Below the pieces are notes generated by a model, which did not search any database, had not been told where the DNA came from, and saw only the letters and a list, made by a program, of their open reading frames with translations. The translations under genes were made by a program, and so were the position numbers. This document shows, piece by piece, positions 34,249-43,671 of a stretch of DNA of 64,000 nt; positions within the stretch are counted from its first letter, which is position 1; every line of letters begins with the position of its first letter. Source of the DNA: Pseudomonadota bacterium (lineage in GTDB: Bacteria > Pseudomonadota > Gammaproteobacteria > Steroidobacterales > Steroidobacteraceae); the NCBI GenBank assembly GCA_023423935.1, contig JAFAEQ010000044.1, forward strand, positions 62,001-126,000, given 5' to 3'.

Positions 34249-34914
34249 ATGAACTCCGAAGCCATCGCCTTGATCATCGCCGTCTTCGGCGGACTGTTAC
34301 TGATCGTCGGCTGTATGCGGCTGATACGTGCGCGATTCCTCGCGGCGGGCGGCAGTCTGCTGATGGGAATGTTGTTGCTGGCCGTGGCGGGGCTGTTCTT
34401 TCTGGTTTCGCTGAATCTGCACACGTACGCGCGGCTGACCATGGAGCGGCCGGTGGCGGAGATCGTGTTCGAGGAACGCGGCCCGCAGCGTTATCGCGCC
34501 ACATTGATGGCGATGCCGGAAGGCCAGATGCAGATGTTCACGCTCGCGGGCGATGAATGGCAGCTCGATGCGCGCGTGCTCAAATGGAAAGGCTGGGCCA
34601 ATCTGCTGGGACTGGATGCGCAATATCGTCTGGAGCGCGTGAGCGGCCGGTATCGTGACATCGAACAGGAACGCCACGACGAGCGCACGGTGTACGGTTT
34701 GAGCGAAAACCCGGGGCTCGATCTGTGGCAGATCTCGACGCAGTACCCGAAGTGGCTGCCCTTCGTGGACGCGGTGTATGGCAGCGCCACCTACATGCCT
34801 ATGGCCAACGGCGCGCGCTATCAGGTGTCGATCACACAGTCCGGCCTGATCGCCCGTCCGCTGAATCCGGCCGCCGAAGCTGCCGCGAAGAGCGTCAGCA
34901 TGACGGGGAACTAA
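34249..34914 (+). CDS. Conserved membrane protein of unknown function
   Basis: It is 221 residues. Two hydrophobic segments at about 6-24 and 33-56 anchor it, followed by a soluble domain of about 160 residues. That domain has MPEGQMQMFTLAGDEWQLDA, then LLGLDAQYRLERVSGRY and a tail with PMANGARYQVSITQSGLIARP. I recall similar proteins labelled as multidrug or cation efflux components, but nothing here shows transport. The soluble domain probably faces the periplasm if the N-terminus is inside. It stands alone between elements D and A3. Confidence 0.7.
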   Translation: MNSEAIALIIAVFGGLLLIVGCMRLIRARFLAAGGSLLMGMLLLAVAGLFFLVSLNLHTYARLTMERPVAEIVFEERGPQRYRATLMAMPEGQMQMFTLAGDEWQLDARVLKWKGWANLLGLDAQYRLERVSGRYRDIEQERHDERTVYGLSENPGLDLWQISTQYPKWLPFVDAVYGSATYMPMANGARYQVSITQSGLIARPLNPAAEAAAKSVSMTGN

Positions 34915-34923
34915 GACGAAGAG

Positions 34924-35053
34924 TTCACACAGAGAGCACAGAGTCGAAGAGTAAGAGGAAGATCTCCACGGGGATCACGGGGCGCAGAGGGCGACAGATC
35001 GTCCTTGATCAGTCTTCTTTCCGTCTCTGTGTACTCTGTGATCTCTGTGTGAA
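34924..35053. repeat. Inverted-arm element, CACAGAG vocabulary (A3)
   Basis: Left arm 34924-34943 (TTCACACAGAGAGCACAGAG) and right arm 35025-35053 (CTCTGTGTA, CTCTGTGAT, CTCTGTGTGAA). The 81-nt spacer again contains a TCTCCACGGGG word pair (about 34973-34982) as in A1. It begins 10 bp after the stop of the membrane gene and ends 15 bp before the purL stop on the other strand. Confidence 0.85.
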
Positions 35054-35067
35054 CTCCGGCTCTTCGG

Positions 35068-38000
35068 CTATCCCACCCACACCCGCGCGTTTCTGAAGAT
35101 CCGCATCCACGGGCTGTCCTCGCCCCACTCGTCCGGGTGCCAGGAATTCTGCAGCGTGCGATAGACGCGTTCGGGGTGCGGCATCGTGAGCGTCACACGC
35201 CCGTCGCGATTCGTGATGCCGGTGATGCCCTGCGGCGAGCCGTTCGGATTGGCTGGATAACGCTCAGTCGGGCGACCGAAGTTGTCGACGAAGCGCAGCG
35301 AGACCAGGTGCTCCGCCGCCAGCGCCTTCAGATCGTCTGGCGATTTGAACTCCGCGAAACCTTCGCCGTGCGCCACCGCGATCGGCATGCGAGAGCCTTC
35401 CATGCCGGCCAGCAGCACCGAGGGCGACTTCGTCACCTCGACGAGGCTCAGTCGTCCTTCGAACTGCTCCGAACGATTGCGTACGAATCGCGGCCAGTGA
35501 TCGGTGCCGGGAATGAGCTCGCTCAACGCGGACATCATCTGACAGCCATTGCACACGCCGAGCGAGAACGTGTCGGGTCGAGCAAAGAACGCTGTGAATT
35601 CCTCGCGCAGACGCGAGTGGAACAGAATCGATTTCGCCCAGCCCTCACCCGCGCCGAGCACATCGCCATACGAAAAGCCGCCACAGACGACGAGACCCTG
35701 ATAGTCGTTCAAGCGCGCGCGCTGAGCGAACAGGTCCGTCATGTGGACATCGAAGGCGGTGAAGCCGGCGCGATTGAAACCCGCCGCCATCTCGATGTGG
35801 CTGTTCACGCCCTGCTCACGCAGGATCGCCACTTTCGGACGCACACCCTTGGAGATGTAAGGCGCTGCGATGTCCTGCGAGGGATCGAAGCTCAACTGCG
35901 CGCTCAAGCCCGGATCGCTCGGATCGGTCGCCGTTTCGTACTGCTCGATCGCGCAGCACGGATTGTCGCGCAACTCGACCATGCGATAACTCGTCTCCGA
36001 CCAGGCCCGCCGCAGCTCGGTGCGCGATTCATCCAGCACGACCGAACCAGACGCCGCGATACGCACACGATCTTCCGTGGTCACCCGGCCGAGCCAGTGA
36101 GACTGCGAATCCAACCCATGACGTTTGAGGATCGCGTCAACGGCAGCACGATCGCTGGAACGAATCTGCAGCACCGCACCCAGCTCTTCGTTGAAAAGTG
36201 CCGCTGCCGCAGCGTCGACGGAGCCCAGATCGATCTCGACGCCGCAGCGACCTGCGAACGCCATCTCGGCGAGCGTGACGAACAATCCACCGTCGGAGCG
36301 ATCGTGATACGCCACCACCAGACCCGCTGCACGCAAGTCCGCAATGGCTGCAAAGAATGCGGCCAGTGTCTGCGGATCGTCGCAATCGGGAGCATCGGAT
36401 CCGAGCTGTCCGTAGACCTGCGCGAGACATGAGCCACCCAGACGATTGCGGCCGTGGCCCAGATCGATCAACAGGAGATGCGTTTCGCCGCGATCCGTGC
36501 GCAGCTGAGGCGTGAGCGTCTTGCGTGCATCCAGAACGGGCGCGAATGCGGAAATGATCAGCGACAGCGGCGCGACCATTTTTCGCGACTCACCCCGATC
36601 GCTCCAACTCGTCTTCATCGACAACGAGTCCTTGCCGACGGGAATGGTGATCCCGAGCGCCGGACAGAATTCTTCACCGACGGCTTTCACCGTCGCGTAA
36701 AGATCTGCATCTTCGCCCGGCTCACCGCACGCGGCCATCCAGTTCGCAGACAAGCGCACATCCGAGATGCGTGCAATGTCCGCCGCCGCGATGTTGGTGA
36801 TGGCTTCCGCCACTGCCATGCGACCCGACGCAGGTGCATTGACGAGCGCAAGCGGCGTGCGCTCGCCCATCGCCATCGCCTCACCGCTTACCGAGGTGTA
36901 GTCGCTCAGCGTGACGGCGACATCGCTCACCGGCACCTGCCAGGGACCGACGAACGGATCGCGGCTGATCATGCCGCCCACACTGCGATCGCCGATCGTG
37001 ATCAGGAACGTCTTGTCCGCGATGGTGGGATAACGCAGCAATCGATAGGCGGCGTCGCGAATCTCCAGTCCCTGCGTACTGAACCCATCGTGGATCGACG
37101 GCAGTGTTTTCACGTCGCGCGTCATGCGCGGCGGCTTGCCCAGGATCACGTTGAGCGGAACATCGACGGGCGAAGTTTTCAGCAGCGGATCGCTGACCTG
37201 CAGCAGGCCGTCATCGGTGATATCGCCGACGACTGCGTATGGGCACCGCTCGCGCTCGCACAACTGCGCGAACTGATCCAGGTGCGCCGGATCGATGATG
37301 AGCACATAGCGTTCCTGCGCCTCGTTGCACCAGATCTCGAGCGGCGACATGCCGGGCTCGTCCGAAGGTACTTTGCGCAGATCGATGCGACCGCCGCGAT
37401 GACTGTGATCGACGGACTCGGGAATCGCGTTCGACAGGCCGCCGGCGCCGACGTCGTGAATGAGCAGAATCGGATTGCGCTCGCCCAGGCCCCAGCAATG
37501 ATCGATGACTTCCTGCGCGCGGCGCTGCATCTCAGGATTGCCGCGCTGCACGGAAGCGAAGTCCAGATCCTCGGAGCTGGCTCCGCTACCGACCGACGAT
37601 GCAGCACCGCCGCCCAGGCCGATCAGCATCGCTGGGCCGCCGAGCACGACGATCTTGCCGCCCGGCGGGATCTCCGATTTCTCTACATGCATGCGACGCA
37701 CGTTGCCGACGCCGCCCGCGATCATGATGGGCTTGTGGTAGCCGCGCAGCGCCGCACGCTGCGAGGTCTGAGCCTCGAGCTCGAACGTGCGGAAGTAACC
37801 GAGAATGTTGGGACGCCCGAATTCGTTATTGAACGCAGCCGCACCGAGCGGGCCTTCGATCATGATGTCGAGTGCCGAAGCAATGCGTGCGGGCCGGCCG
37901 TGGTCCTTTTCCCAGGGCTGTTCGAAGCCCGGAATGCGCAGGTTGGAAACCGTGAAGCCCGCGAGACCTGCCTTCGGTTTGCCGCCGCGGCCTGTTGCAC

Positions 38001-38967
38001 CCTCATCGCGAATTTCGCCGCCCGAACCGGTGGCCGCGCCGGGAAATGGCGAGATCGCTGTCGGATGATTGTGCGTCTCGACTTTCATCAGAATGTCGAT
38101 CGACTCGGCACTGGCTTCGTACTGGTGCGTCTCGACGTTCGGAAACCAACGCAGACCCTGCGGGCCTTCGATCACGGCTGCATTGTCGCGATACGCAGAG
38201 AGCACGCCCTGCGAATTCTTCTCGTGCGTATTGCGAATCATCGCGAACAGCGACTTGCGTTGCGCTTCGCCATCCACGATCCATTGTGCGTTGAAGATCT
38301 TGTGGCGACAGTGCTCGGAGTTCGCCTGTGCAAACATCATGAGCTCGACATCGGTCGGATCGCGCTCGAGCTTATTGAAGCTCTCGGCGAGATAATCGAT
38401 TTCGTCGTCCGACAGCGCGAGTCCCAGCGTGCGATTGGCTTCCTCGAGCGCTGCGCGACCTTTCGCGAGCAGCGGCACCGTCGCGAGCGGCCGGGGTTCG
38501 TGGTGCGCGAACAGCTGTGAGGCTTCTTCGAACGAGAAGATCGCCGATTCGGTCATGCGATCGTGCAGAAGCGGCGCAATGCTCCTGAGATCATTTTCAT
38601 GCAGCGCCGAGGAGGCCTTCACCCAGATGGCGGTGCCGCGTTCGATGCGTTCGACCGCCTCCAGACCGCAGACATGGGCAATGTCGGTCGATTTGCTCGA
38701 CCAGGGCGAAATCGTGCCAGGTCGCGGCGTGATGACGATGAGCGAGGTGCCCGACCGGTTTTGATCGCCCTCAGCGGATCGCGGACCGTAGGTCAGCAAT
38801 GCATCGAGGATGCGGCGTTCATCGGACGTCAGCTCGCGACGCGTCTGCACGAAGTGCACGAAGCGGGTCGTCAGCGATTCGACGCTCGGGTGGCGCGCAC
38901 GGACGGCGGCCAGGAGTTTACGGATTCGAAAATCGGAAAGTGCGGTCGCGCCAGTCAGTGTCAGCAT
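35068..38967 (-). CDS. purL: Phosphoribosylformylglycinamidine synthase (single-chain PurL)
   Basis: Fourth step of purine synthesis: FGAR to FGAM with glutamine and ATP. The 1299-residue chain (E. coli 1295) fuses a PurS-like N-terminus, the two AIRS-like halves and a C-terminal class I glutaminase. VETHNHPTAISPFPGAATG marks the first catalytic half and HDVGAGGLSNAIPE a core loop. The glutaminase nucleophile is the first Cys of GVCNGCQMMS. This large fused form is typical of gammaproteobacteria. A 229-bp gap upstream holds only repeat E4. Confidence 0.97.
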   Translation of the reverse strand: MLTLTGATALSDFRIRKLLAAVRARHPSVESLTTRFVHFVQTRRELTSDERRILDALLTYGPRSAEGDQNRSGTSLIVITPRPGTISPWSSKSTDIAHVCGLEAVERIERGTAIWVKASSALHENDLRSIAPLLHDRMTESAIFSFEEASQLFAHHEPRPLATVPLLAKGRAALEEANRTLGLALSDDEIDYLAESFNKLERDPTDVELMMFAQANSEHCRHKIFNAQWIVDGEAQRKSLFAMIRNTHEKNSQGVLSAYRDNAAVIEGPQGLRWFPNVETHQYEASAESIDILMKVETHNHPTAISPFPGAATGSGGEIRDEGATGRGGKPKAGLAGFTVSNLRIPGFEQPWEKDHGRPARIASALDIMIEGPLGAAAFNNEFGRPNILGYFRTFELEAQTSQRAALRGYHKPIMIAGGVGNVRRMHVEKSEIPPGGKIVVLGGPAMLIGLGGGAASSVGSGASSEDLDFASVQRGNPEMQRRAQEVIDHCWGLGERNPILLIHDVGAGGLSNAIPESVDHSHRGGRIDLRKVPSDEPGMSPLEIWCNEAQERYVLIIDPAHLDQFAQLCERERCPYAVVGDITDDGLLQVSDPLLKTSPVDVPLNVILGKPPRMTRDVKTLPSIHDGFSTQGLEIRDAAYRLLRYPTIADKTFLITIGDRSVGGMISRDPFVGPWQVPVSDVAVTLSDYTSVSGEAMAMGERTPLALVNAPASGRMAVAEAITNIAAADIARISDVRLSANWMAACGEPGEDADLYATVKAVGEEFCPALGITIPVGKDSLSMKTSWSDRGESRKMVAPLSLIISAFAPVLDARKTLTPQLRTDRGETHLLLIDLGHGRNRLGGSCLAQVYGQLGSDAPDCDDPQTLAAFFAAIADLRAAGLVVAYHDRSDGGLFVTLAEMAFAGRCGVEIDLGSVDAAAAALFNEELGAVLQIRSSDRAAVDAILKRHGLDSQSHWLGRVTTEDRVRIAASGSVVLDESRTELRRAWSETSYRMVELRDNPCCAIEQYETATDPSDPGLSAQLSFDPSQDIAAPYISKGVRPKVAILREQGVNSHIEMAAGFNRAGFTAFDVHMTDLFAQRARLNDYQGLVVCGGFSYGDVLGAGEGWAKSILFHSRLREEFTAFFARPDTFSLGVCNGCQMMSALSELIPGTDHWPRFVRNRSEQFEGRLSLVEVTKSPSVLLAGMEGSRMPIAVAHGEGFAEFKSPDDLKALAAEHLVSLRFVDNFGRPTERYPANPNGSPQGITGITNRDGRVTLTMPHPERVYRTLQNSWHPDEWGEDSPWMRIFRNARVWVG

Positions 38968-39037
38968 TGTGGCCGATAGGCCCGCGACGACAGCGCAGGC
39001 CGGAAGAATTGCGGGCGCGAATGATACGCTTAATGGG

Positions 39038-39197
39038 GCAGCTAGCGAACTAGTCCGCGAGTTGCTGGCCAGAAAAATGAATGCCGCAGGCCGGCGCCCG
39101 ACGCTCGCCCATGGCCAAAGATTTCCTCCAGTCGAACAACGGCTTCTATCGCCGTCCCAGGTCGGCTTTGGCCAGCGAGTGGCGCCTGGGCGCTAGC
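39038..39197. repeat. GCTAGC-type inverted arms (E4)
   Basis: Left part 39038-39073 (GCTAGCGAACTAGTCCGCGA then GTTGCTGGCCAG) and right part about 39169-39197 (GGCCAGCGAGTGGCGCC to GCGCTAGC) are partly complementary at their ends (GCTAGCG...GCTGGCC with GGCCAGC...CGCTAGC). The 95-nt spacer shows no gene. It lies between the start of purL and the end of the DUF1820 gene. Confidence 0.6.
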
Positions 39198-39526
39198 TAC
39201 TTCTTCTCCGGCGTGTACACCGGAATCGGAAACTGGGCCACATTCGAGCCGCCTTCCAGCACGCTGATCTTGCTCACGCCCTGTTTGCGCACTTCATCGA
39301 TACGCAGCACGGAATGCATCGGCAGATAGGTGCGCTTCACCCCTTCGAACTCGGATTTGATGCGCTCTTCCGTGGGATCGAGAACGACCGTCGAGCGCTC
39401 GCCGAACACGAGTTCTTCCACCTCGATGAATCCGAACATGGAGCCGTGGCCGACCTTGCGGGCATAGATCTCATAGACCTTACCCTGGTTCACAAAAACG
39501 ACTTTAAAAATGTGACTCGCTGCCAT
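39197..39526 (-). CDS. DUF1820 family protein
   Basis: A 109-residue conserved protein of unknown function, recognised by FKVVFVNQGKVYEIYARKV and GFIEVEELVFGERSTVVLDP. It has no membrane segment and an all-beta look. I know the family only from gammaproteobacterial chromosomes; no activity is assigned. It starts at the ATG at 39526, divergent from the FHA gene. It overlaps no other gene, and purL lies upstream on the same strand. Confidence 0.85.
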   Translation of the reverse strand: MAASHIFKVVFVNQGKVYEIYARKVGHGSMFGFIEVEELVFGERSTVVLDPTEERIKSEFEGVKRTYLPMHSVLRIDEVRKQGVSKISVLEGGSNVAQFPIPVYTPEKK

Positions 39527-39676
39527 ATCGGGGGTGTGTAGGGGTTGATAGTCTGGAGCATATTACATAGCGCACTCTCGAAAGACCTTTGAGTTCAGGT
39601 TTCGCCTGATGCTCGCGCAACTCGGCGAGGCGCTATGACTCACGCGTAGCTGCTCCAGGAATCCATCGATACTCCA

Positions 39677-41074
39677 ATGGCACTGAAACTTAGAGTCATC
39701 AGCGACCATTACAAGGCGCTCGGCAAGCGCAGCTCGCAACTTTTTGGTGTCACGGGCGGACGTATCGGTCGTTCGCAGGACAACGACTGGGTATTGCCCG
39801 ACCCGGATCGCTATGTGTCGAGCCACCATGCCAAGGTCGCATTCCGCACCGGCAAATGGGTCCTGGAAGACACCAGCACCAACGGCACATTCATCAACGG
39901 CTCAGACACCCCCGCCGCCATCGAAGGCCCGTACACGCTGCAGGACGGCGATCGCCTGCGACTCGGCGACTACGAAATCCTCGTCAGCATCGATGAACGC
40001 AATGATTTTCCCTCCGATGCGACCGGTCAGTTGCCGCCGCCGCCTCGCGTCAAGAACGGCGGCAGCAAGATTGCTCCCGCACCGGGGGATCTGGGCGAAG
40101 AGCTCGACATCACCGATCTGCTCACCGCGGATTCGTTTCTGCTCAACGATCCGCCCAAGGCAAAGTCCGCACCCGAACCTTTCCCGCTGAACGATTCGAT
40201 GGAAGTCGATCCCCGGGCCATTCTCAAGTCCGCACCGGCGGCCATGCTGGGTGGACTGTCGCTGCTGGACGGCTCGACGGGCGATACCGGCGAGCGCGCC
40301 GTTGCTCAGATAAAGAAATCAGATGACTGGCAGATGCAGACGCGACCGTACGATCGCAAGACGCTGGCCGCACTGACGACTACGGCGCTCGCGACCAAAC
40401 CGGCAGCGAAGCCTCAGGCTGTGCCGACGCTCACGTCCGCCGCACCTCAGCGCGAACCCGAGCGCATGCGTCGCGCGAGCGACCATGTGGACAGCGGCGT
40501 CGAGGCGTTCTGTCGCGGCGCAGGCATCGATCCGACCAGCCTCAACGCAGACGCGCAAGCCGCCTTGCTCACGTTGGCGGGGCAACTGGTGCGAGAAACG
40601 GCGCTCGGCCTCATGGAGACGCTGAAAGCTCGCGCCGATCTCAAGAGCAAACTGCGGCTGAATCAGACCATGATCCAGCCCGCGGAGAACAATCCGCTGA
40701 AGTTTTCGGCCAGTGTCGATGAGGCCGTGCTCAAACTGCTCGATCCGCACGGCAATCGTTATCTGGGCCCTATCGAGGCGATCCGCGATTCGTTCGCCGA
40801 TCTGCGCAATCACCACACTTCGCTCATGTCAGCGATGCAGGCGGGAATGGACGAGTTCATGAACCGCATCGAACCGGGCGAACTGCAGGAACGATTCGAT
40901 CGCGGACTGAAGCGTGGCTCGCTGCTCGGCGCGACGAACAAGATGAAATACTGGGATCTCTACTCCGAGTTCTATCAGGCCCTGAACCAGCGCAACGAAC
41001 AAGGCCTGCCGGCAGTGTTCGCGGAAGAGCTCGCGCGGACTTACGCGGAGAAGTCGGTCCAGAAGAAGAAGTGA
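39677..41074 (+). CDS. Type VI secretion-type FHA domain protein (TagH-like), orphan
   Basis: A 465-residue protein. The N-terminal FHA domain (about 5-105) has GGRIGRSQDNDWVLPDP, SSHHAKV and DTSTNGTFING, the phosphothreonine-binding set. A low-complexity linker (about 110-270) is followed by a C-terminal domain (about 275-460) of the T6SS-FHA type, with LLTLAGQLVRETALGLMETL and YWDLYSEFYQALN. TagH proteins regulate T6SS assembly through threonine phosphorylation. No tss, hcp or vgrG gene is within the window, so its partner may be elsewhere. The protein ends with a basic tail QKKK. Confidence 0.82.
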   Translation: MALKLRVISDHYKALGKRSSQLFGVTGGRIGRSQDNDWVLPDPDRYVSSHHAKVAFRTGKWVLEDTSTNGTFINGSDTPAAIEGPYTLQDGDRLRLGDYEILVSIDERNDFPSDATGQLPPPPRVKNGGSKIAPAPGDLGEELDITDLLTADSFLLNDPPKAKSAPEPFPLNDSMEVDPRAILKSAPAAMLGGLSLLDGSTGDTGERAVAQIKKSDDWQMQTRPYDRKTLAALTTTALATKPAAKPQAVPTLTSAAPQREPERMRRASDHVDSGVEAFCRGAGIDPTSLNADAQAALLTLAGQLVRETALGLMETLKARADLKSKLRLNQTMIQPAENNPLKFSASVDEAVLKLLDPHGNRYLGPIEAIRDSFADLRNHHTSLMSAMQAGMDEFMNRIEPGELQERFDRGLKRGSLLGATNKMKYWDLYSEFYQALNQRNEQGLPAVFAEELARTYAEKSVQKKK

Positions 41075-41088
41075 GCTTGAAGCGGCCG

Positions 41089-41111
41089 CAAAGACCGCAA
41101 AAAAGAAATCG
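41089..41111. repeat. CCGCAAAGA-type left arm (B2)
   Basis: GCCGCAAAGACCGCAAAAAA and GAA, the same left arm as in B1, 15 bp after the FHA stop. The expected right arm is missing; only ACTCTTTGTGATTCTCTC at 41180-41197 is vaguely similar. A decayed or recombined element. Confidence 0.7.
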
Positions 41112-41239
41112 GCTAACGACAGAGAACCAGCTGCTCGACATACGCGCTGGAAGCCACCCACCAGAACGCGCTGGTGTTAACTCTTTGTGATTCTCTCGGG
41201 ATATTCGGAAACCCGCAGACCCTCTTCCTCGCGGTCGCG

Positions 41240-42616
41240 CTACTCCCTCCTCGCCGACACCTCACGCTGCGAAGGGGGCGCTGAATCCGCGGCCACCCAG
41301 TCGAGAATGTCGAGGTAGCTGCGGATGTTTTCTACGAAGCGCACCGGTTCCCAGCCGCGCGCATAGCCGCGCTTCAGACGCGTGTACCACTTCTCCTGTG
41401 TGAGCAGCGGCAAGTGCGTGCGCACGTCCTCCCACACGTCCGGATTCTTGCCGTGCATCTGCGTGAGGATACGGGCGTCCTCGAGATGGCCGAGACCCAC
41501 GTTATAGGCGGCGAGCGTCATCCAGGTGCGATCTGGCTCGGGAATACGCGCCGGCACCTGATTGCGCATGCGCAGGAAATATTGGGCACCGCCGAAGATG
41601 CTCTCACGCGGGTTGAGTCGATCGACGACGCCGAGCGCCGCAGCTGTCTGCTCCGTGAGCATCATGAGGCCGCGCACGCCGGTGGGCGACGTCGCGAGCG
41701 GATCCCAGTGCGATTCCTGATAACCGATCGCCGCGAGCAGGCGCCAATCCACGCCGATCTGCGCCGCCGCCTCCTTGAACCATTGACGATACTGCGGCAG
41801 ACGATTGGCGATATCGTCCATGAAGACTCGCGCCTGGATGTAATCGAACCGGTCGACATCGCCGTAGTAGGTGTCGAGGATCGAGGCGAGTCGTCCGTCG
41901 GCCTTGAGCGACGCATAGAACGCCGTGACTCGTCGCAGCAGACTGGGGTCCCGTCCGTCCAGCGCCCAAGCCAACGCCTTGCCACCGGACAGATCGAATG
42001 CGATGCGAATGTCCGGGTGGAAGGCGCGGCCGATGGCGAACTCATTTGAATCCGCGACGGTGTAATCGAACTCGCGACGCGAGAGCCGATACAGCAACTC
42101 TTCCGTTTCAGTGTTCGGATTCTCCACCCACGACAGGTTGGGCACCGTGACGCGAGCAGCCTCGAGCGATGCCGCATGAGCACTTCCGGCCACCACTTCG
42201 ATGTGCGAGCCCACGGCCTGCTGGAGATTGCGGATGCGTACGCCGCCCTGCCGATAGATCAGGTGCTCACGAACCTGCTGATAAGGCGGTCCGAAGGCAA
42301 CTTCGCGCGGAAGTTGCACACCCCGTGTCAGCCCCGCTGCCGCAATGTGCGCCCGGTGCGAAGCCAGCTCGCGAATGACATCGCCCACGTTGGGGACCGA
42401 GTAGATATAGAGCCGCACCCCCAGCTCTGCCGCGAGCTGGCTGGCCATCTCGAACTCGGGGCCCTGCGGCCCGGAAGCTCCGAGGTAATAGGTGCTGGGC
42501 AGATTGCGGGTGACGACCCTGAGCTCGCCCGACTGGATGATCTGATCCAGCACCGTCGGCGGATGTGAGCACGTCCCCAGCAGCAGGGCCGCAATGATGG
42601 CGAGTGCGATCTTCAT
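41240..42616 (-). CDS. mltF: Membrane-bound lytic murein transglycosylase F
   Basis: Cleaves peptidoglycan glycan strands to 1,6-anhydromuropeptides. It is 458 residues from the ATG at 42616. An N-terminal hydrophobic export segment (2-16) is followed by Cys16, in a poor lipobox. A periplasmic solute-binding-type domain spans about 28-265, and a C-terminal SLT lysozyme-like domain about 270-440. The catalytic Glu301 is in AIGYQESHWDP, followed by TSPTGVRGLMMLT and the AAYNVGLGH motif. This two-domain layout is specific to MltF. The 263-bp gap to the tRNA shows only scattered A/T-rich patches. Confidence 0.93.
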   Translation of the reverse strand: MKIALAIIAALLLGTCSHPPTVLDQIIQSGELRVVTRNLPSTYYLGASGPQGPEFEMASQLAAELGVRLYIYSVPNVGDVIRELASHRAHIAAAGLTRGVQLPREVAFGPPYQQVREHLIYRQGGVRIRNLQQAVGSHIEVVAGSAHAASLEAARVTVPNLSWVENPNTETEELLYRLSRREFDYTVADSNEFAIGRAFHPDIRIAFDLSGGKALAWALDGRDPSLLRRVTAFYASLKADGRLASILDTYYGDVDRFDYIQARVFMDDIANRLPQYRQWFKEAAAQIGVDWRLLAAIGYQESHWDPLATSPTGVRGLMMLTEQTAAALGVVDRLNPRESIFGGAQYFLRMRNQVPARIPEPDRTWMTLAAYNVGLGHLEDARILTQMHGKNPDVWEDVRTHLPLLTQEKWYTRLKRGYARGWEPVRFVENIRSYLDILDWVAADSAPPSQREVSARRE

Positions 42617-42879
42617 GCCGCCGGCTCGCCCAGAACCATGCATTCAAACCGCGGCGCAACGGGCGATCGCACGTGCACGGCGGTCCGGATCGATCGATCA
42701 GGCCTCAACACTGCCAATAGCTGTCCCAAGAAGCCTTGCAAAGGTCGCACAGCCTACAGGGTCGGGGCTTGCGGGGTACAGGAGGCAGATCCGGGAACCC
42801 GAAGACGGAGATTTGCCAATGTATTCAGTGATGCACAGTGGCACATACAGAGCGGCCTCTATAGAATGCGCGCCCTTAC

Positions 42880-42972
42880 GGAAGGGTACCGAAGCGGTCA
42901 CAACGGCACCGATTCGAAATCGGTTGAGGGCATTACCGCCCTACGAGGGTTCGAATCCCTCCCCTTCCGCCA
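42880..42972 (+). tRNA. tRNA-Ser (CGA)
   Basis: A 93-nt gene with encoded CCA. Acceptor stem GGAAGGG (42880-42886) pairs with CCCTTCC (42962-42968); discriminator G, then CCA 42970-42972. The anticodon stem ACCGA/TCGGT holds loop TTCGAAA with anticodon CGA at 42915-42917. The long variable arm (about GAGGGCATTACCGCCCTAC) is typical of serine tRNAs, and the T loop reads GGTTCGAATCC. It reads UCG codons. Confidence 0.96.
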
Positions 42973-42979
42973 AAAACAG

Positions 42980-43012
42980 AAAGACCCTCCTCGCGAGGGT
43001 CTTTTTGTTTTT
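42980..43012 (+). terminator. Intrinsic terminator after tRNA-Ser
   Basis: AAAGACCCTC-CTCGC-GAGGGTCTTT followed by TTGTTTTT. The stem can extend through the flanking A-rich and T-rich sides. It begins 8 nt past the CCA end. It would work in both directions. Confidence 0.9.
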
Positions 43013-43156
43013 GCCGACAGGGAGCGGTTGGAACCCGAGGTAGAGGGTTCGACAAAATCGTACGGAACGATTTTGGACAGCGCTCAGCTGGCGCGAACGC
43101 GCGCCGGCCAGGGATGGCAAAGGCGCAATCCCTCCCTCCCCTTCCGCCAAAAACAG

Positions 43157-43189
43157 AAAGACCCTCCTCGCGAGGGTCTTATTGTTTTT
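43157..43189 (+). terminator. Second copy of the tRNA terminator
   Basis: The same hairpin inside the second repeat unit, with one base change in the T-run (GAGGGTCTTATTG instead of GAGGGTCTTTTTG). It would still be a strong hairpin and is a backup terminator for transcripts passing the first. Confidence 0.85.
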
Positions 43190-43671
43190 GCCGGAAGGGG
43201 AGCGATTGGAACCCGAGGTAGAGGGTTCGACAAAATCGTAGGGAACGATTTTGGACAGCGCTCAGCTGGCGCGAACGCGCGCCGGCCAGGGACGGCAAAG
43301 GCGCAATCCCTCCCCTTCCGCCATCGAACCACGAGGGTAGCCCCGAGAGTTGAGGGTTTCGCCAAAATCGCAGGGGAACGATTTCGGACAGCGACCGCTG
43401 ATCCGACGCGCCGTCGGCAGTCACGGCAAAAGGCGCAATCCCTCCTCGTTTCTCTTCCGCCAGACATCACTGGCGAGCGCACATTCCGCGCCTGCCCTCC
43501 TGTTTTCGCGCCCAATGCTCCATGCCTGCGAGGCTCGCCAGTCCCCGTTCAGGTATTTCCCGTCACGATACGAGCGAACCGAAATGCAGTCCGCAAGTCC
43601 AACCCTGCGCGCTTTACACGCCTGGCGGGCGGCACCACACTCCGAAACGCACCAGATTTGCGGCTAACTCG

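Larger units (their letters stand above)
42973..43462 (+). repeat. Tandem repeats carrying the tRNA-Ser 3' end
   Basis: The tRNA 3' tail CCCTTCCGCCA (42962-42972) recurs at 43139-43149 and 43313-43323, and as CTCTTCCGCCA at 43452-43462. Repeat units are therefore 177, 174 and 139 bp. The first two units are nearly identical and each begins with an intrinsic-terminator hairpin, then a conserved block containing AAAATCGT-ACGGA-ACGATTTT. The third is shorter, diverged and lacks the terminator. The layout mirrors the 178-bp repeats after E. coli tyrT, where each repeat also ends in tRNA 3' sequence. The stretch 43463-43671 after it has no recognisable gene. Confidence 0.9.

Noticed and set aside
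36454..38520. Plus-strand open frame of 688 codons opposite purL
   Set aside because: Mirror frame of a clear PurL coding region in GC-rich DNA; the translation is rich in R, H and A and has no domain.
39677..41074. A type VI secretion locus around the FHA gene
   Set aside because: Flanking genes are DUF1820, purL and mltF; no T6SS component is present in the window.
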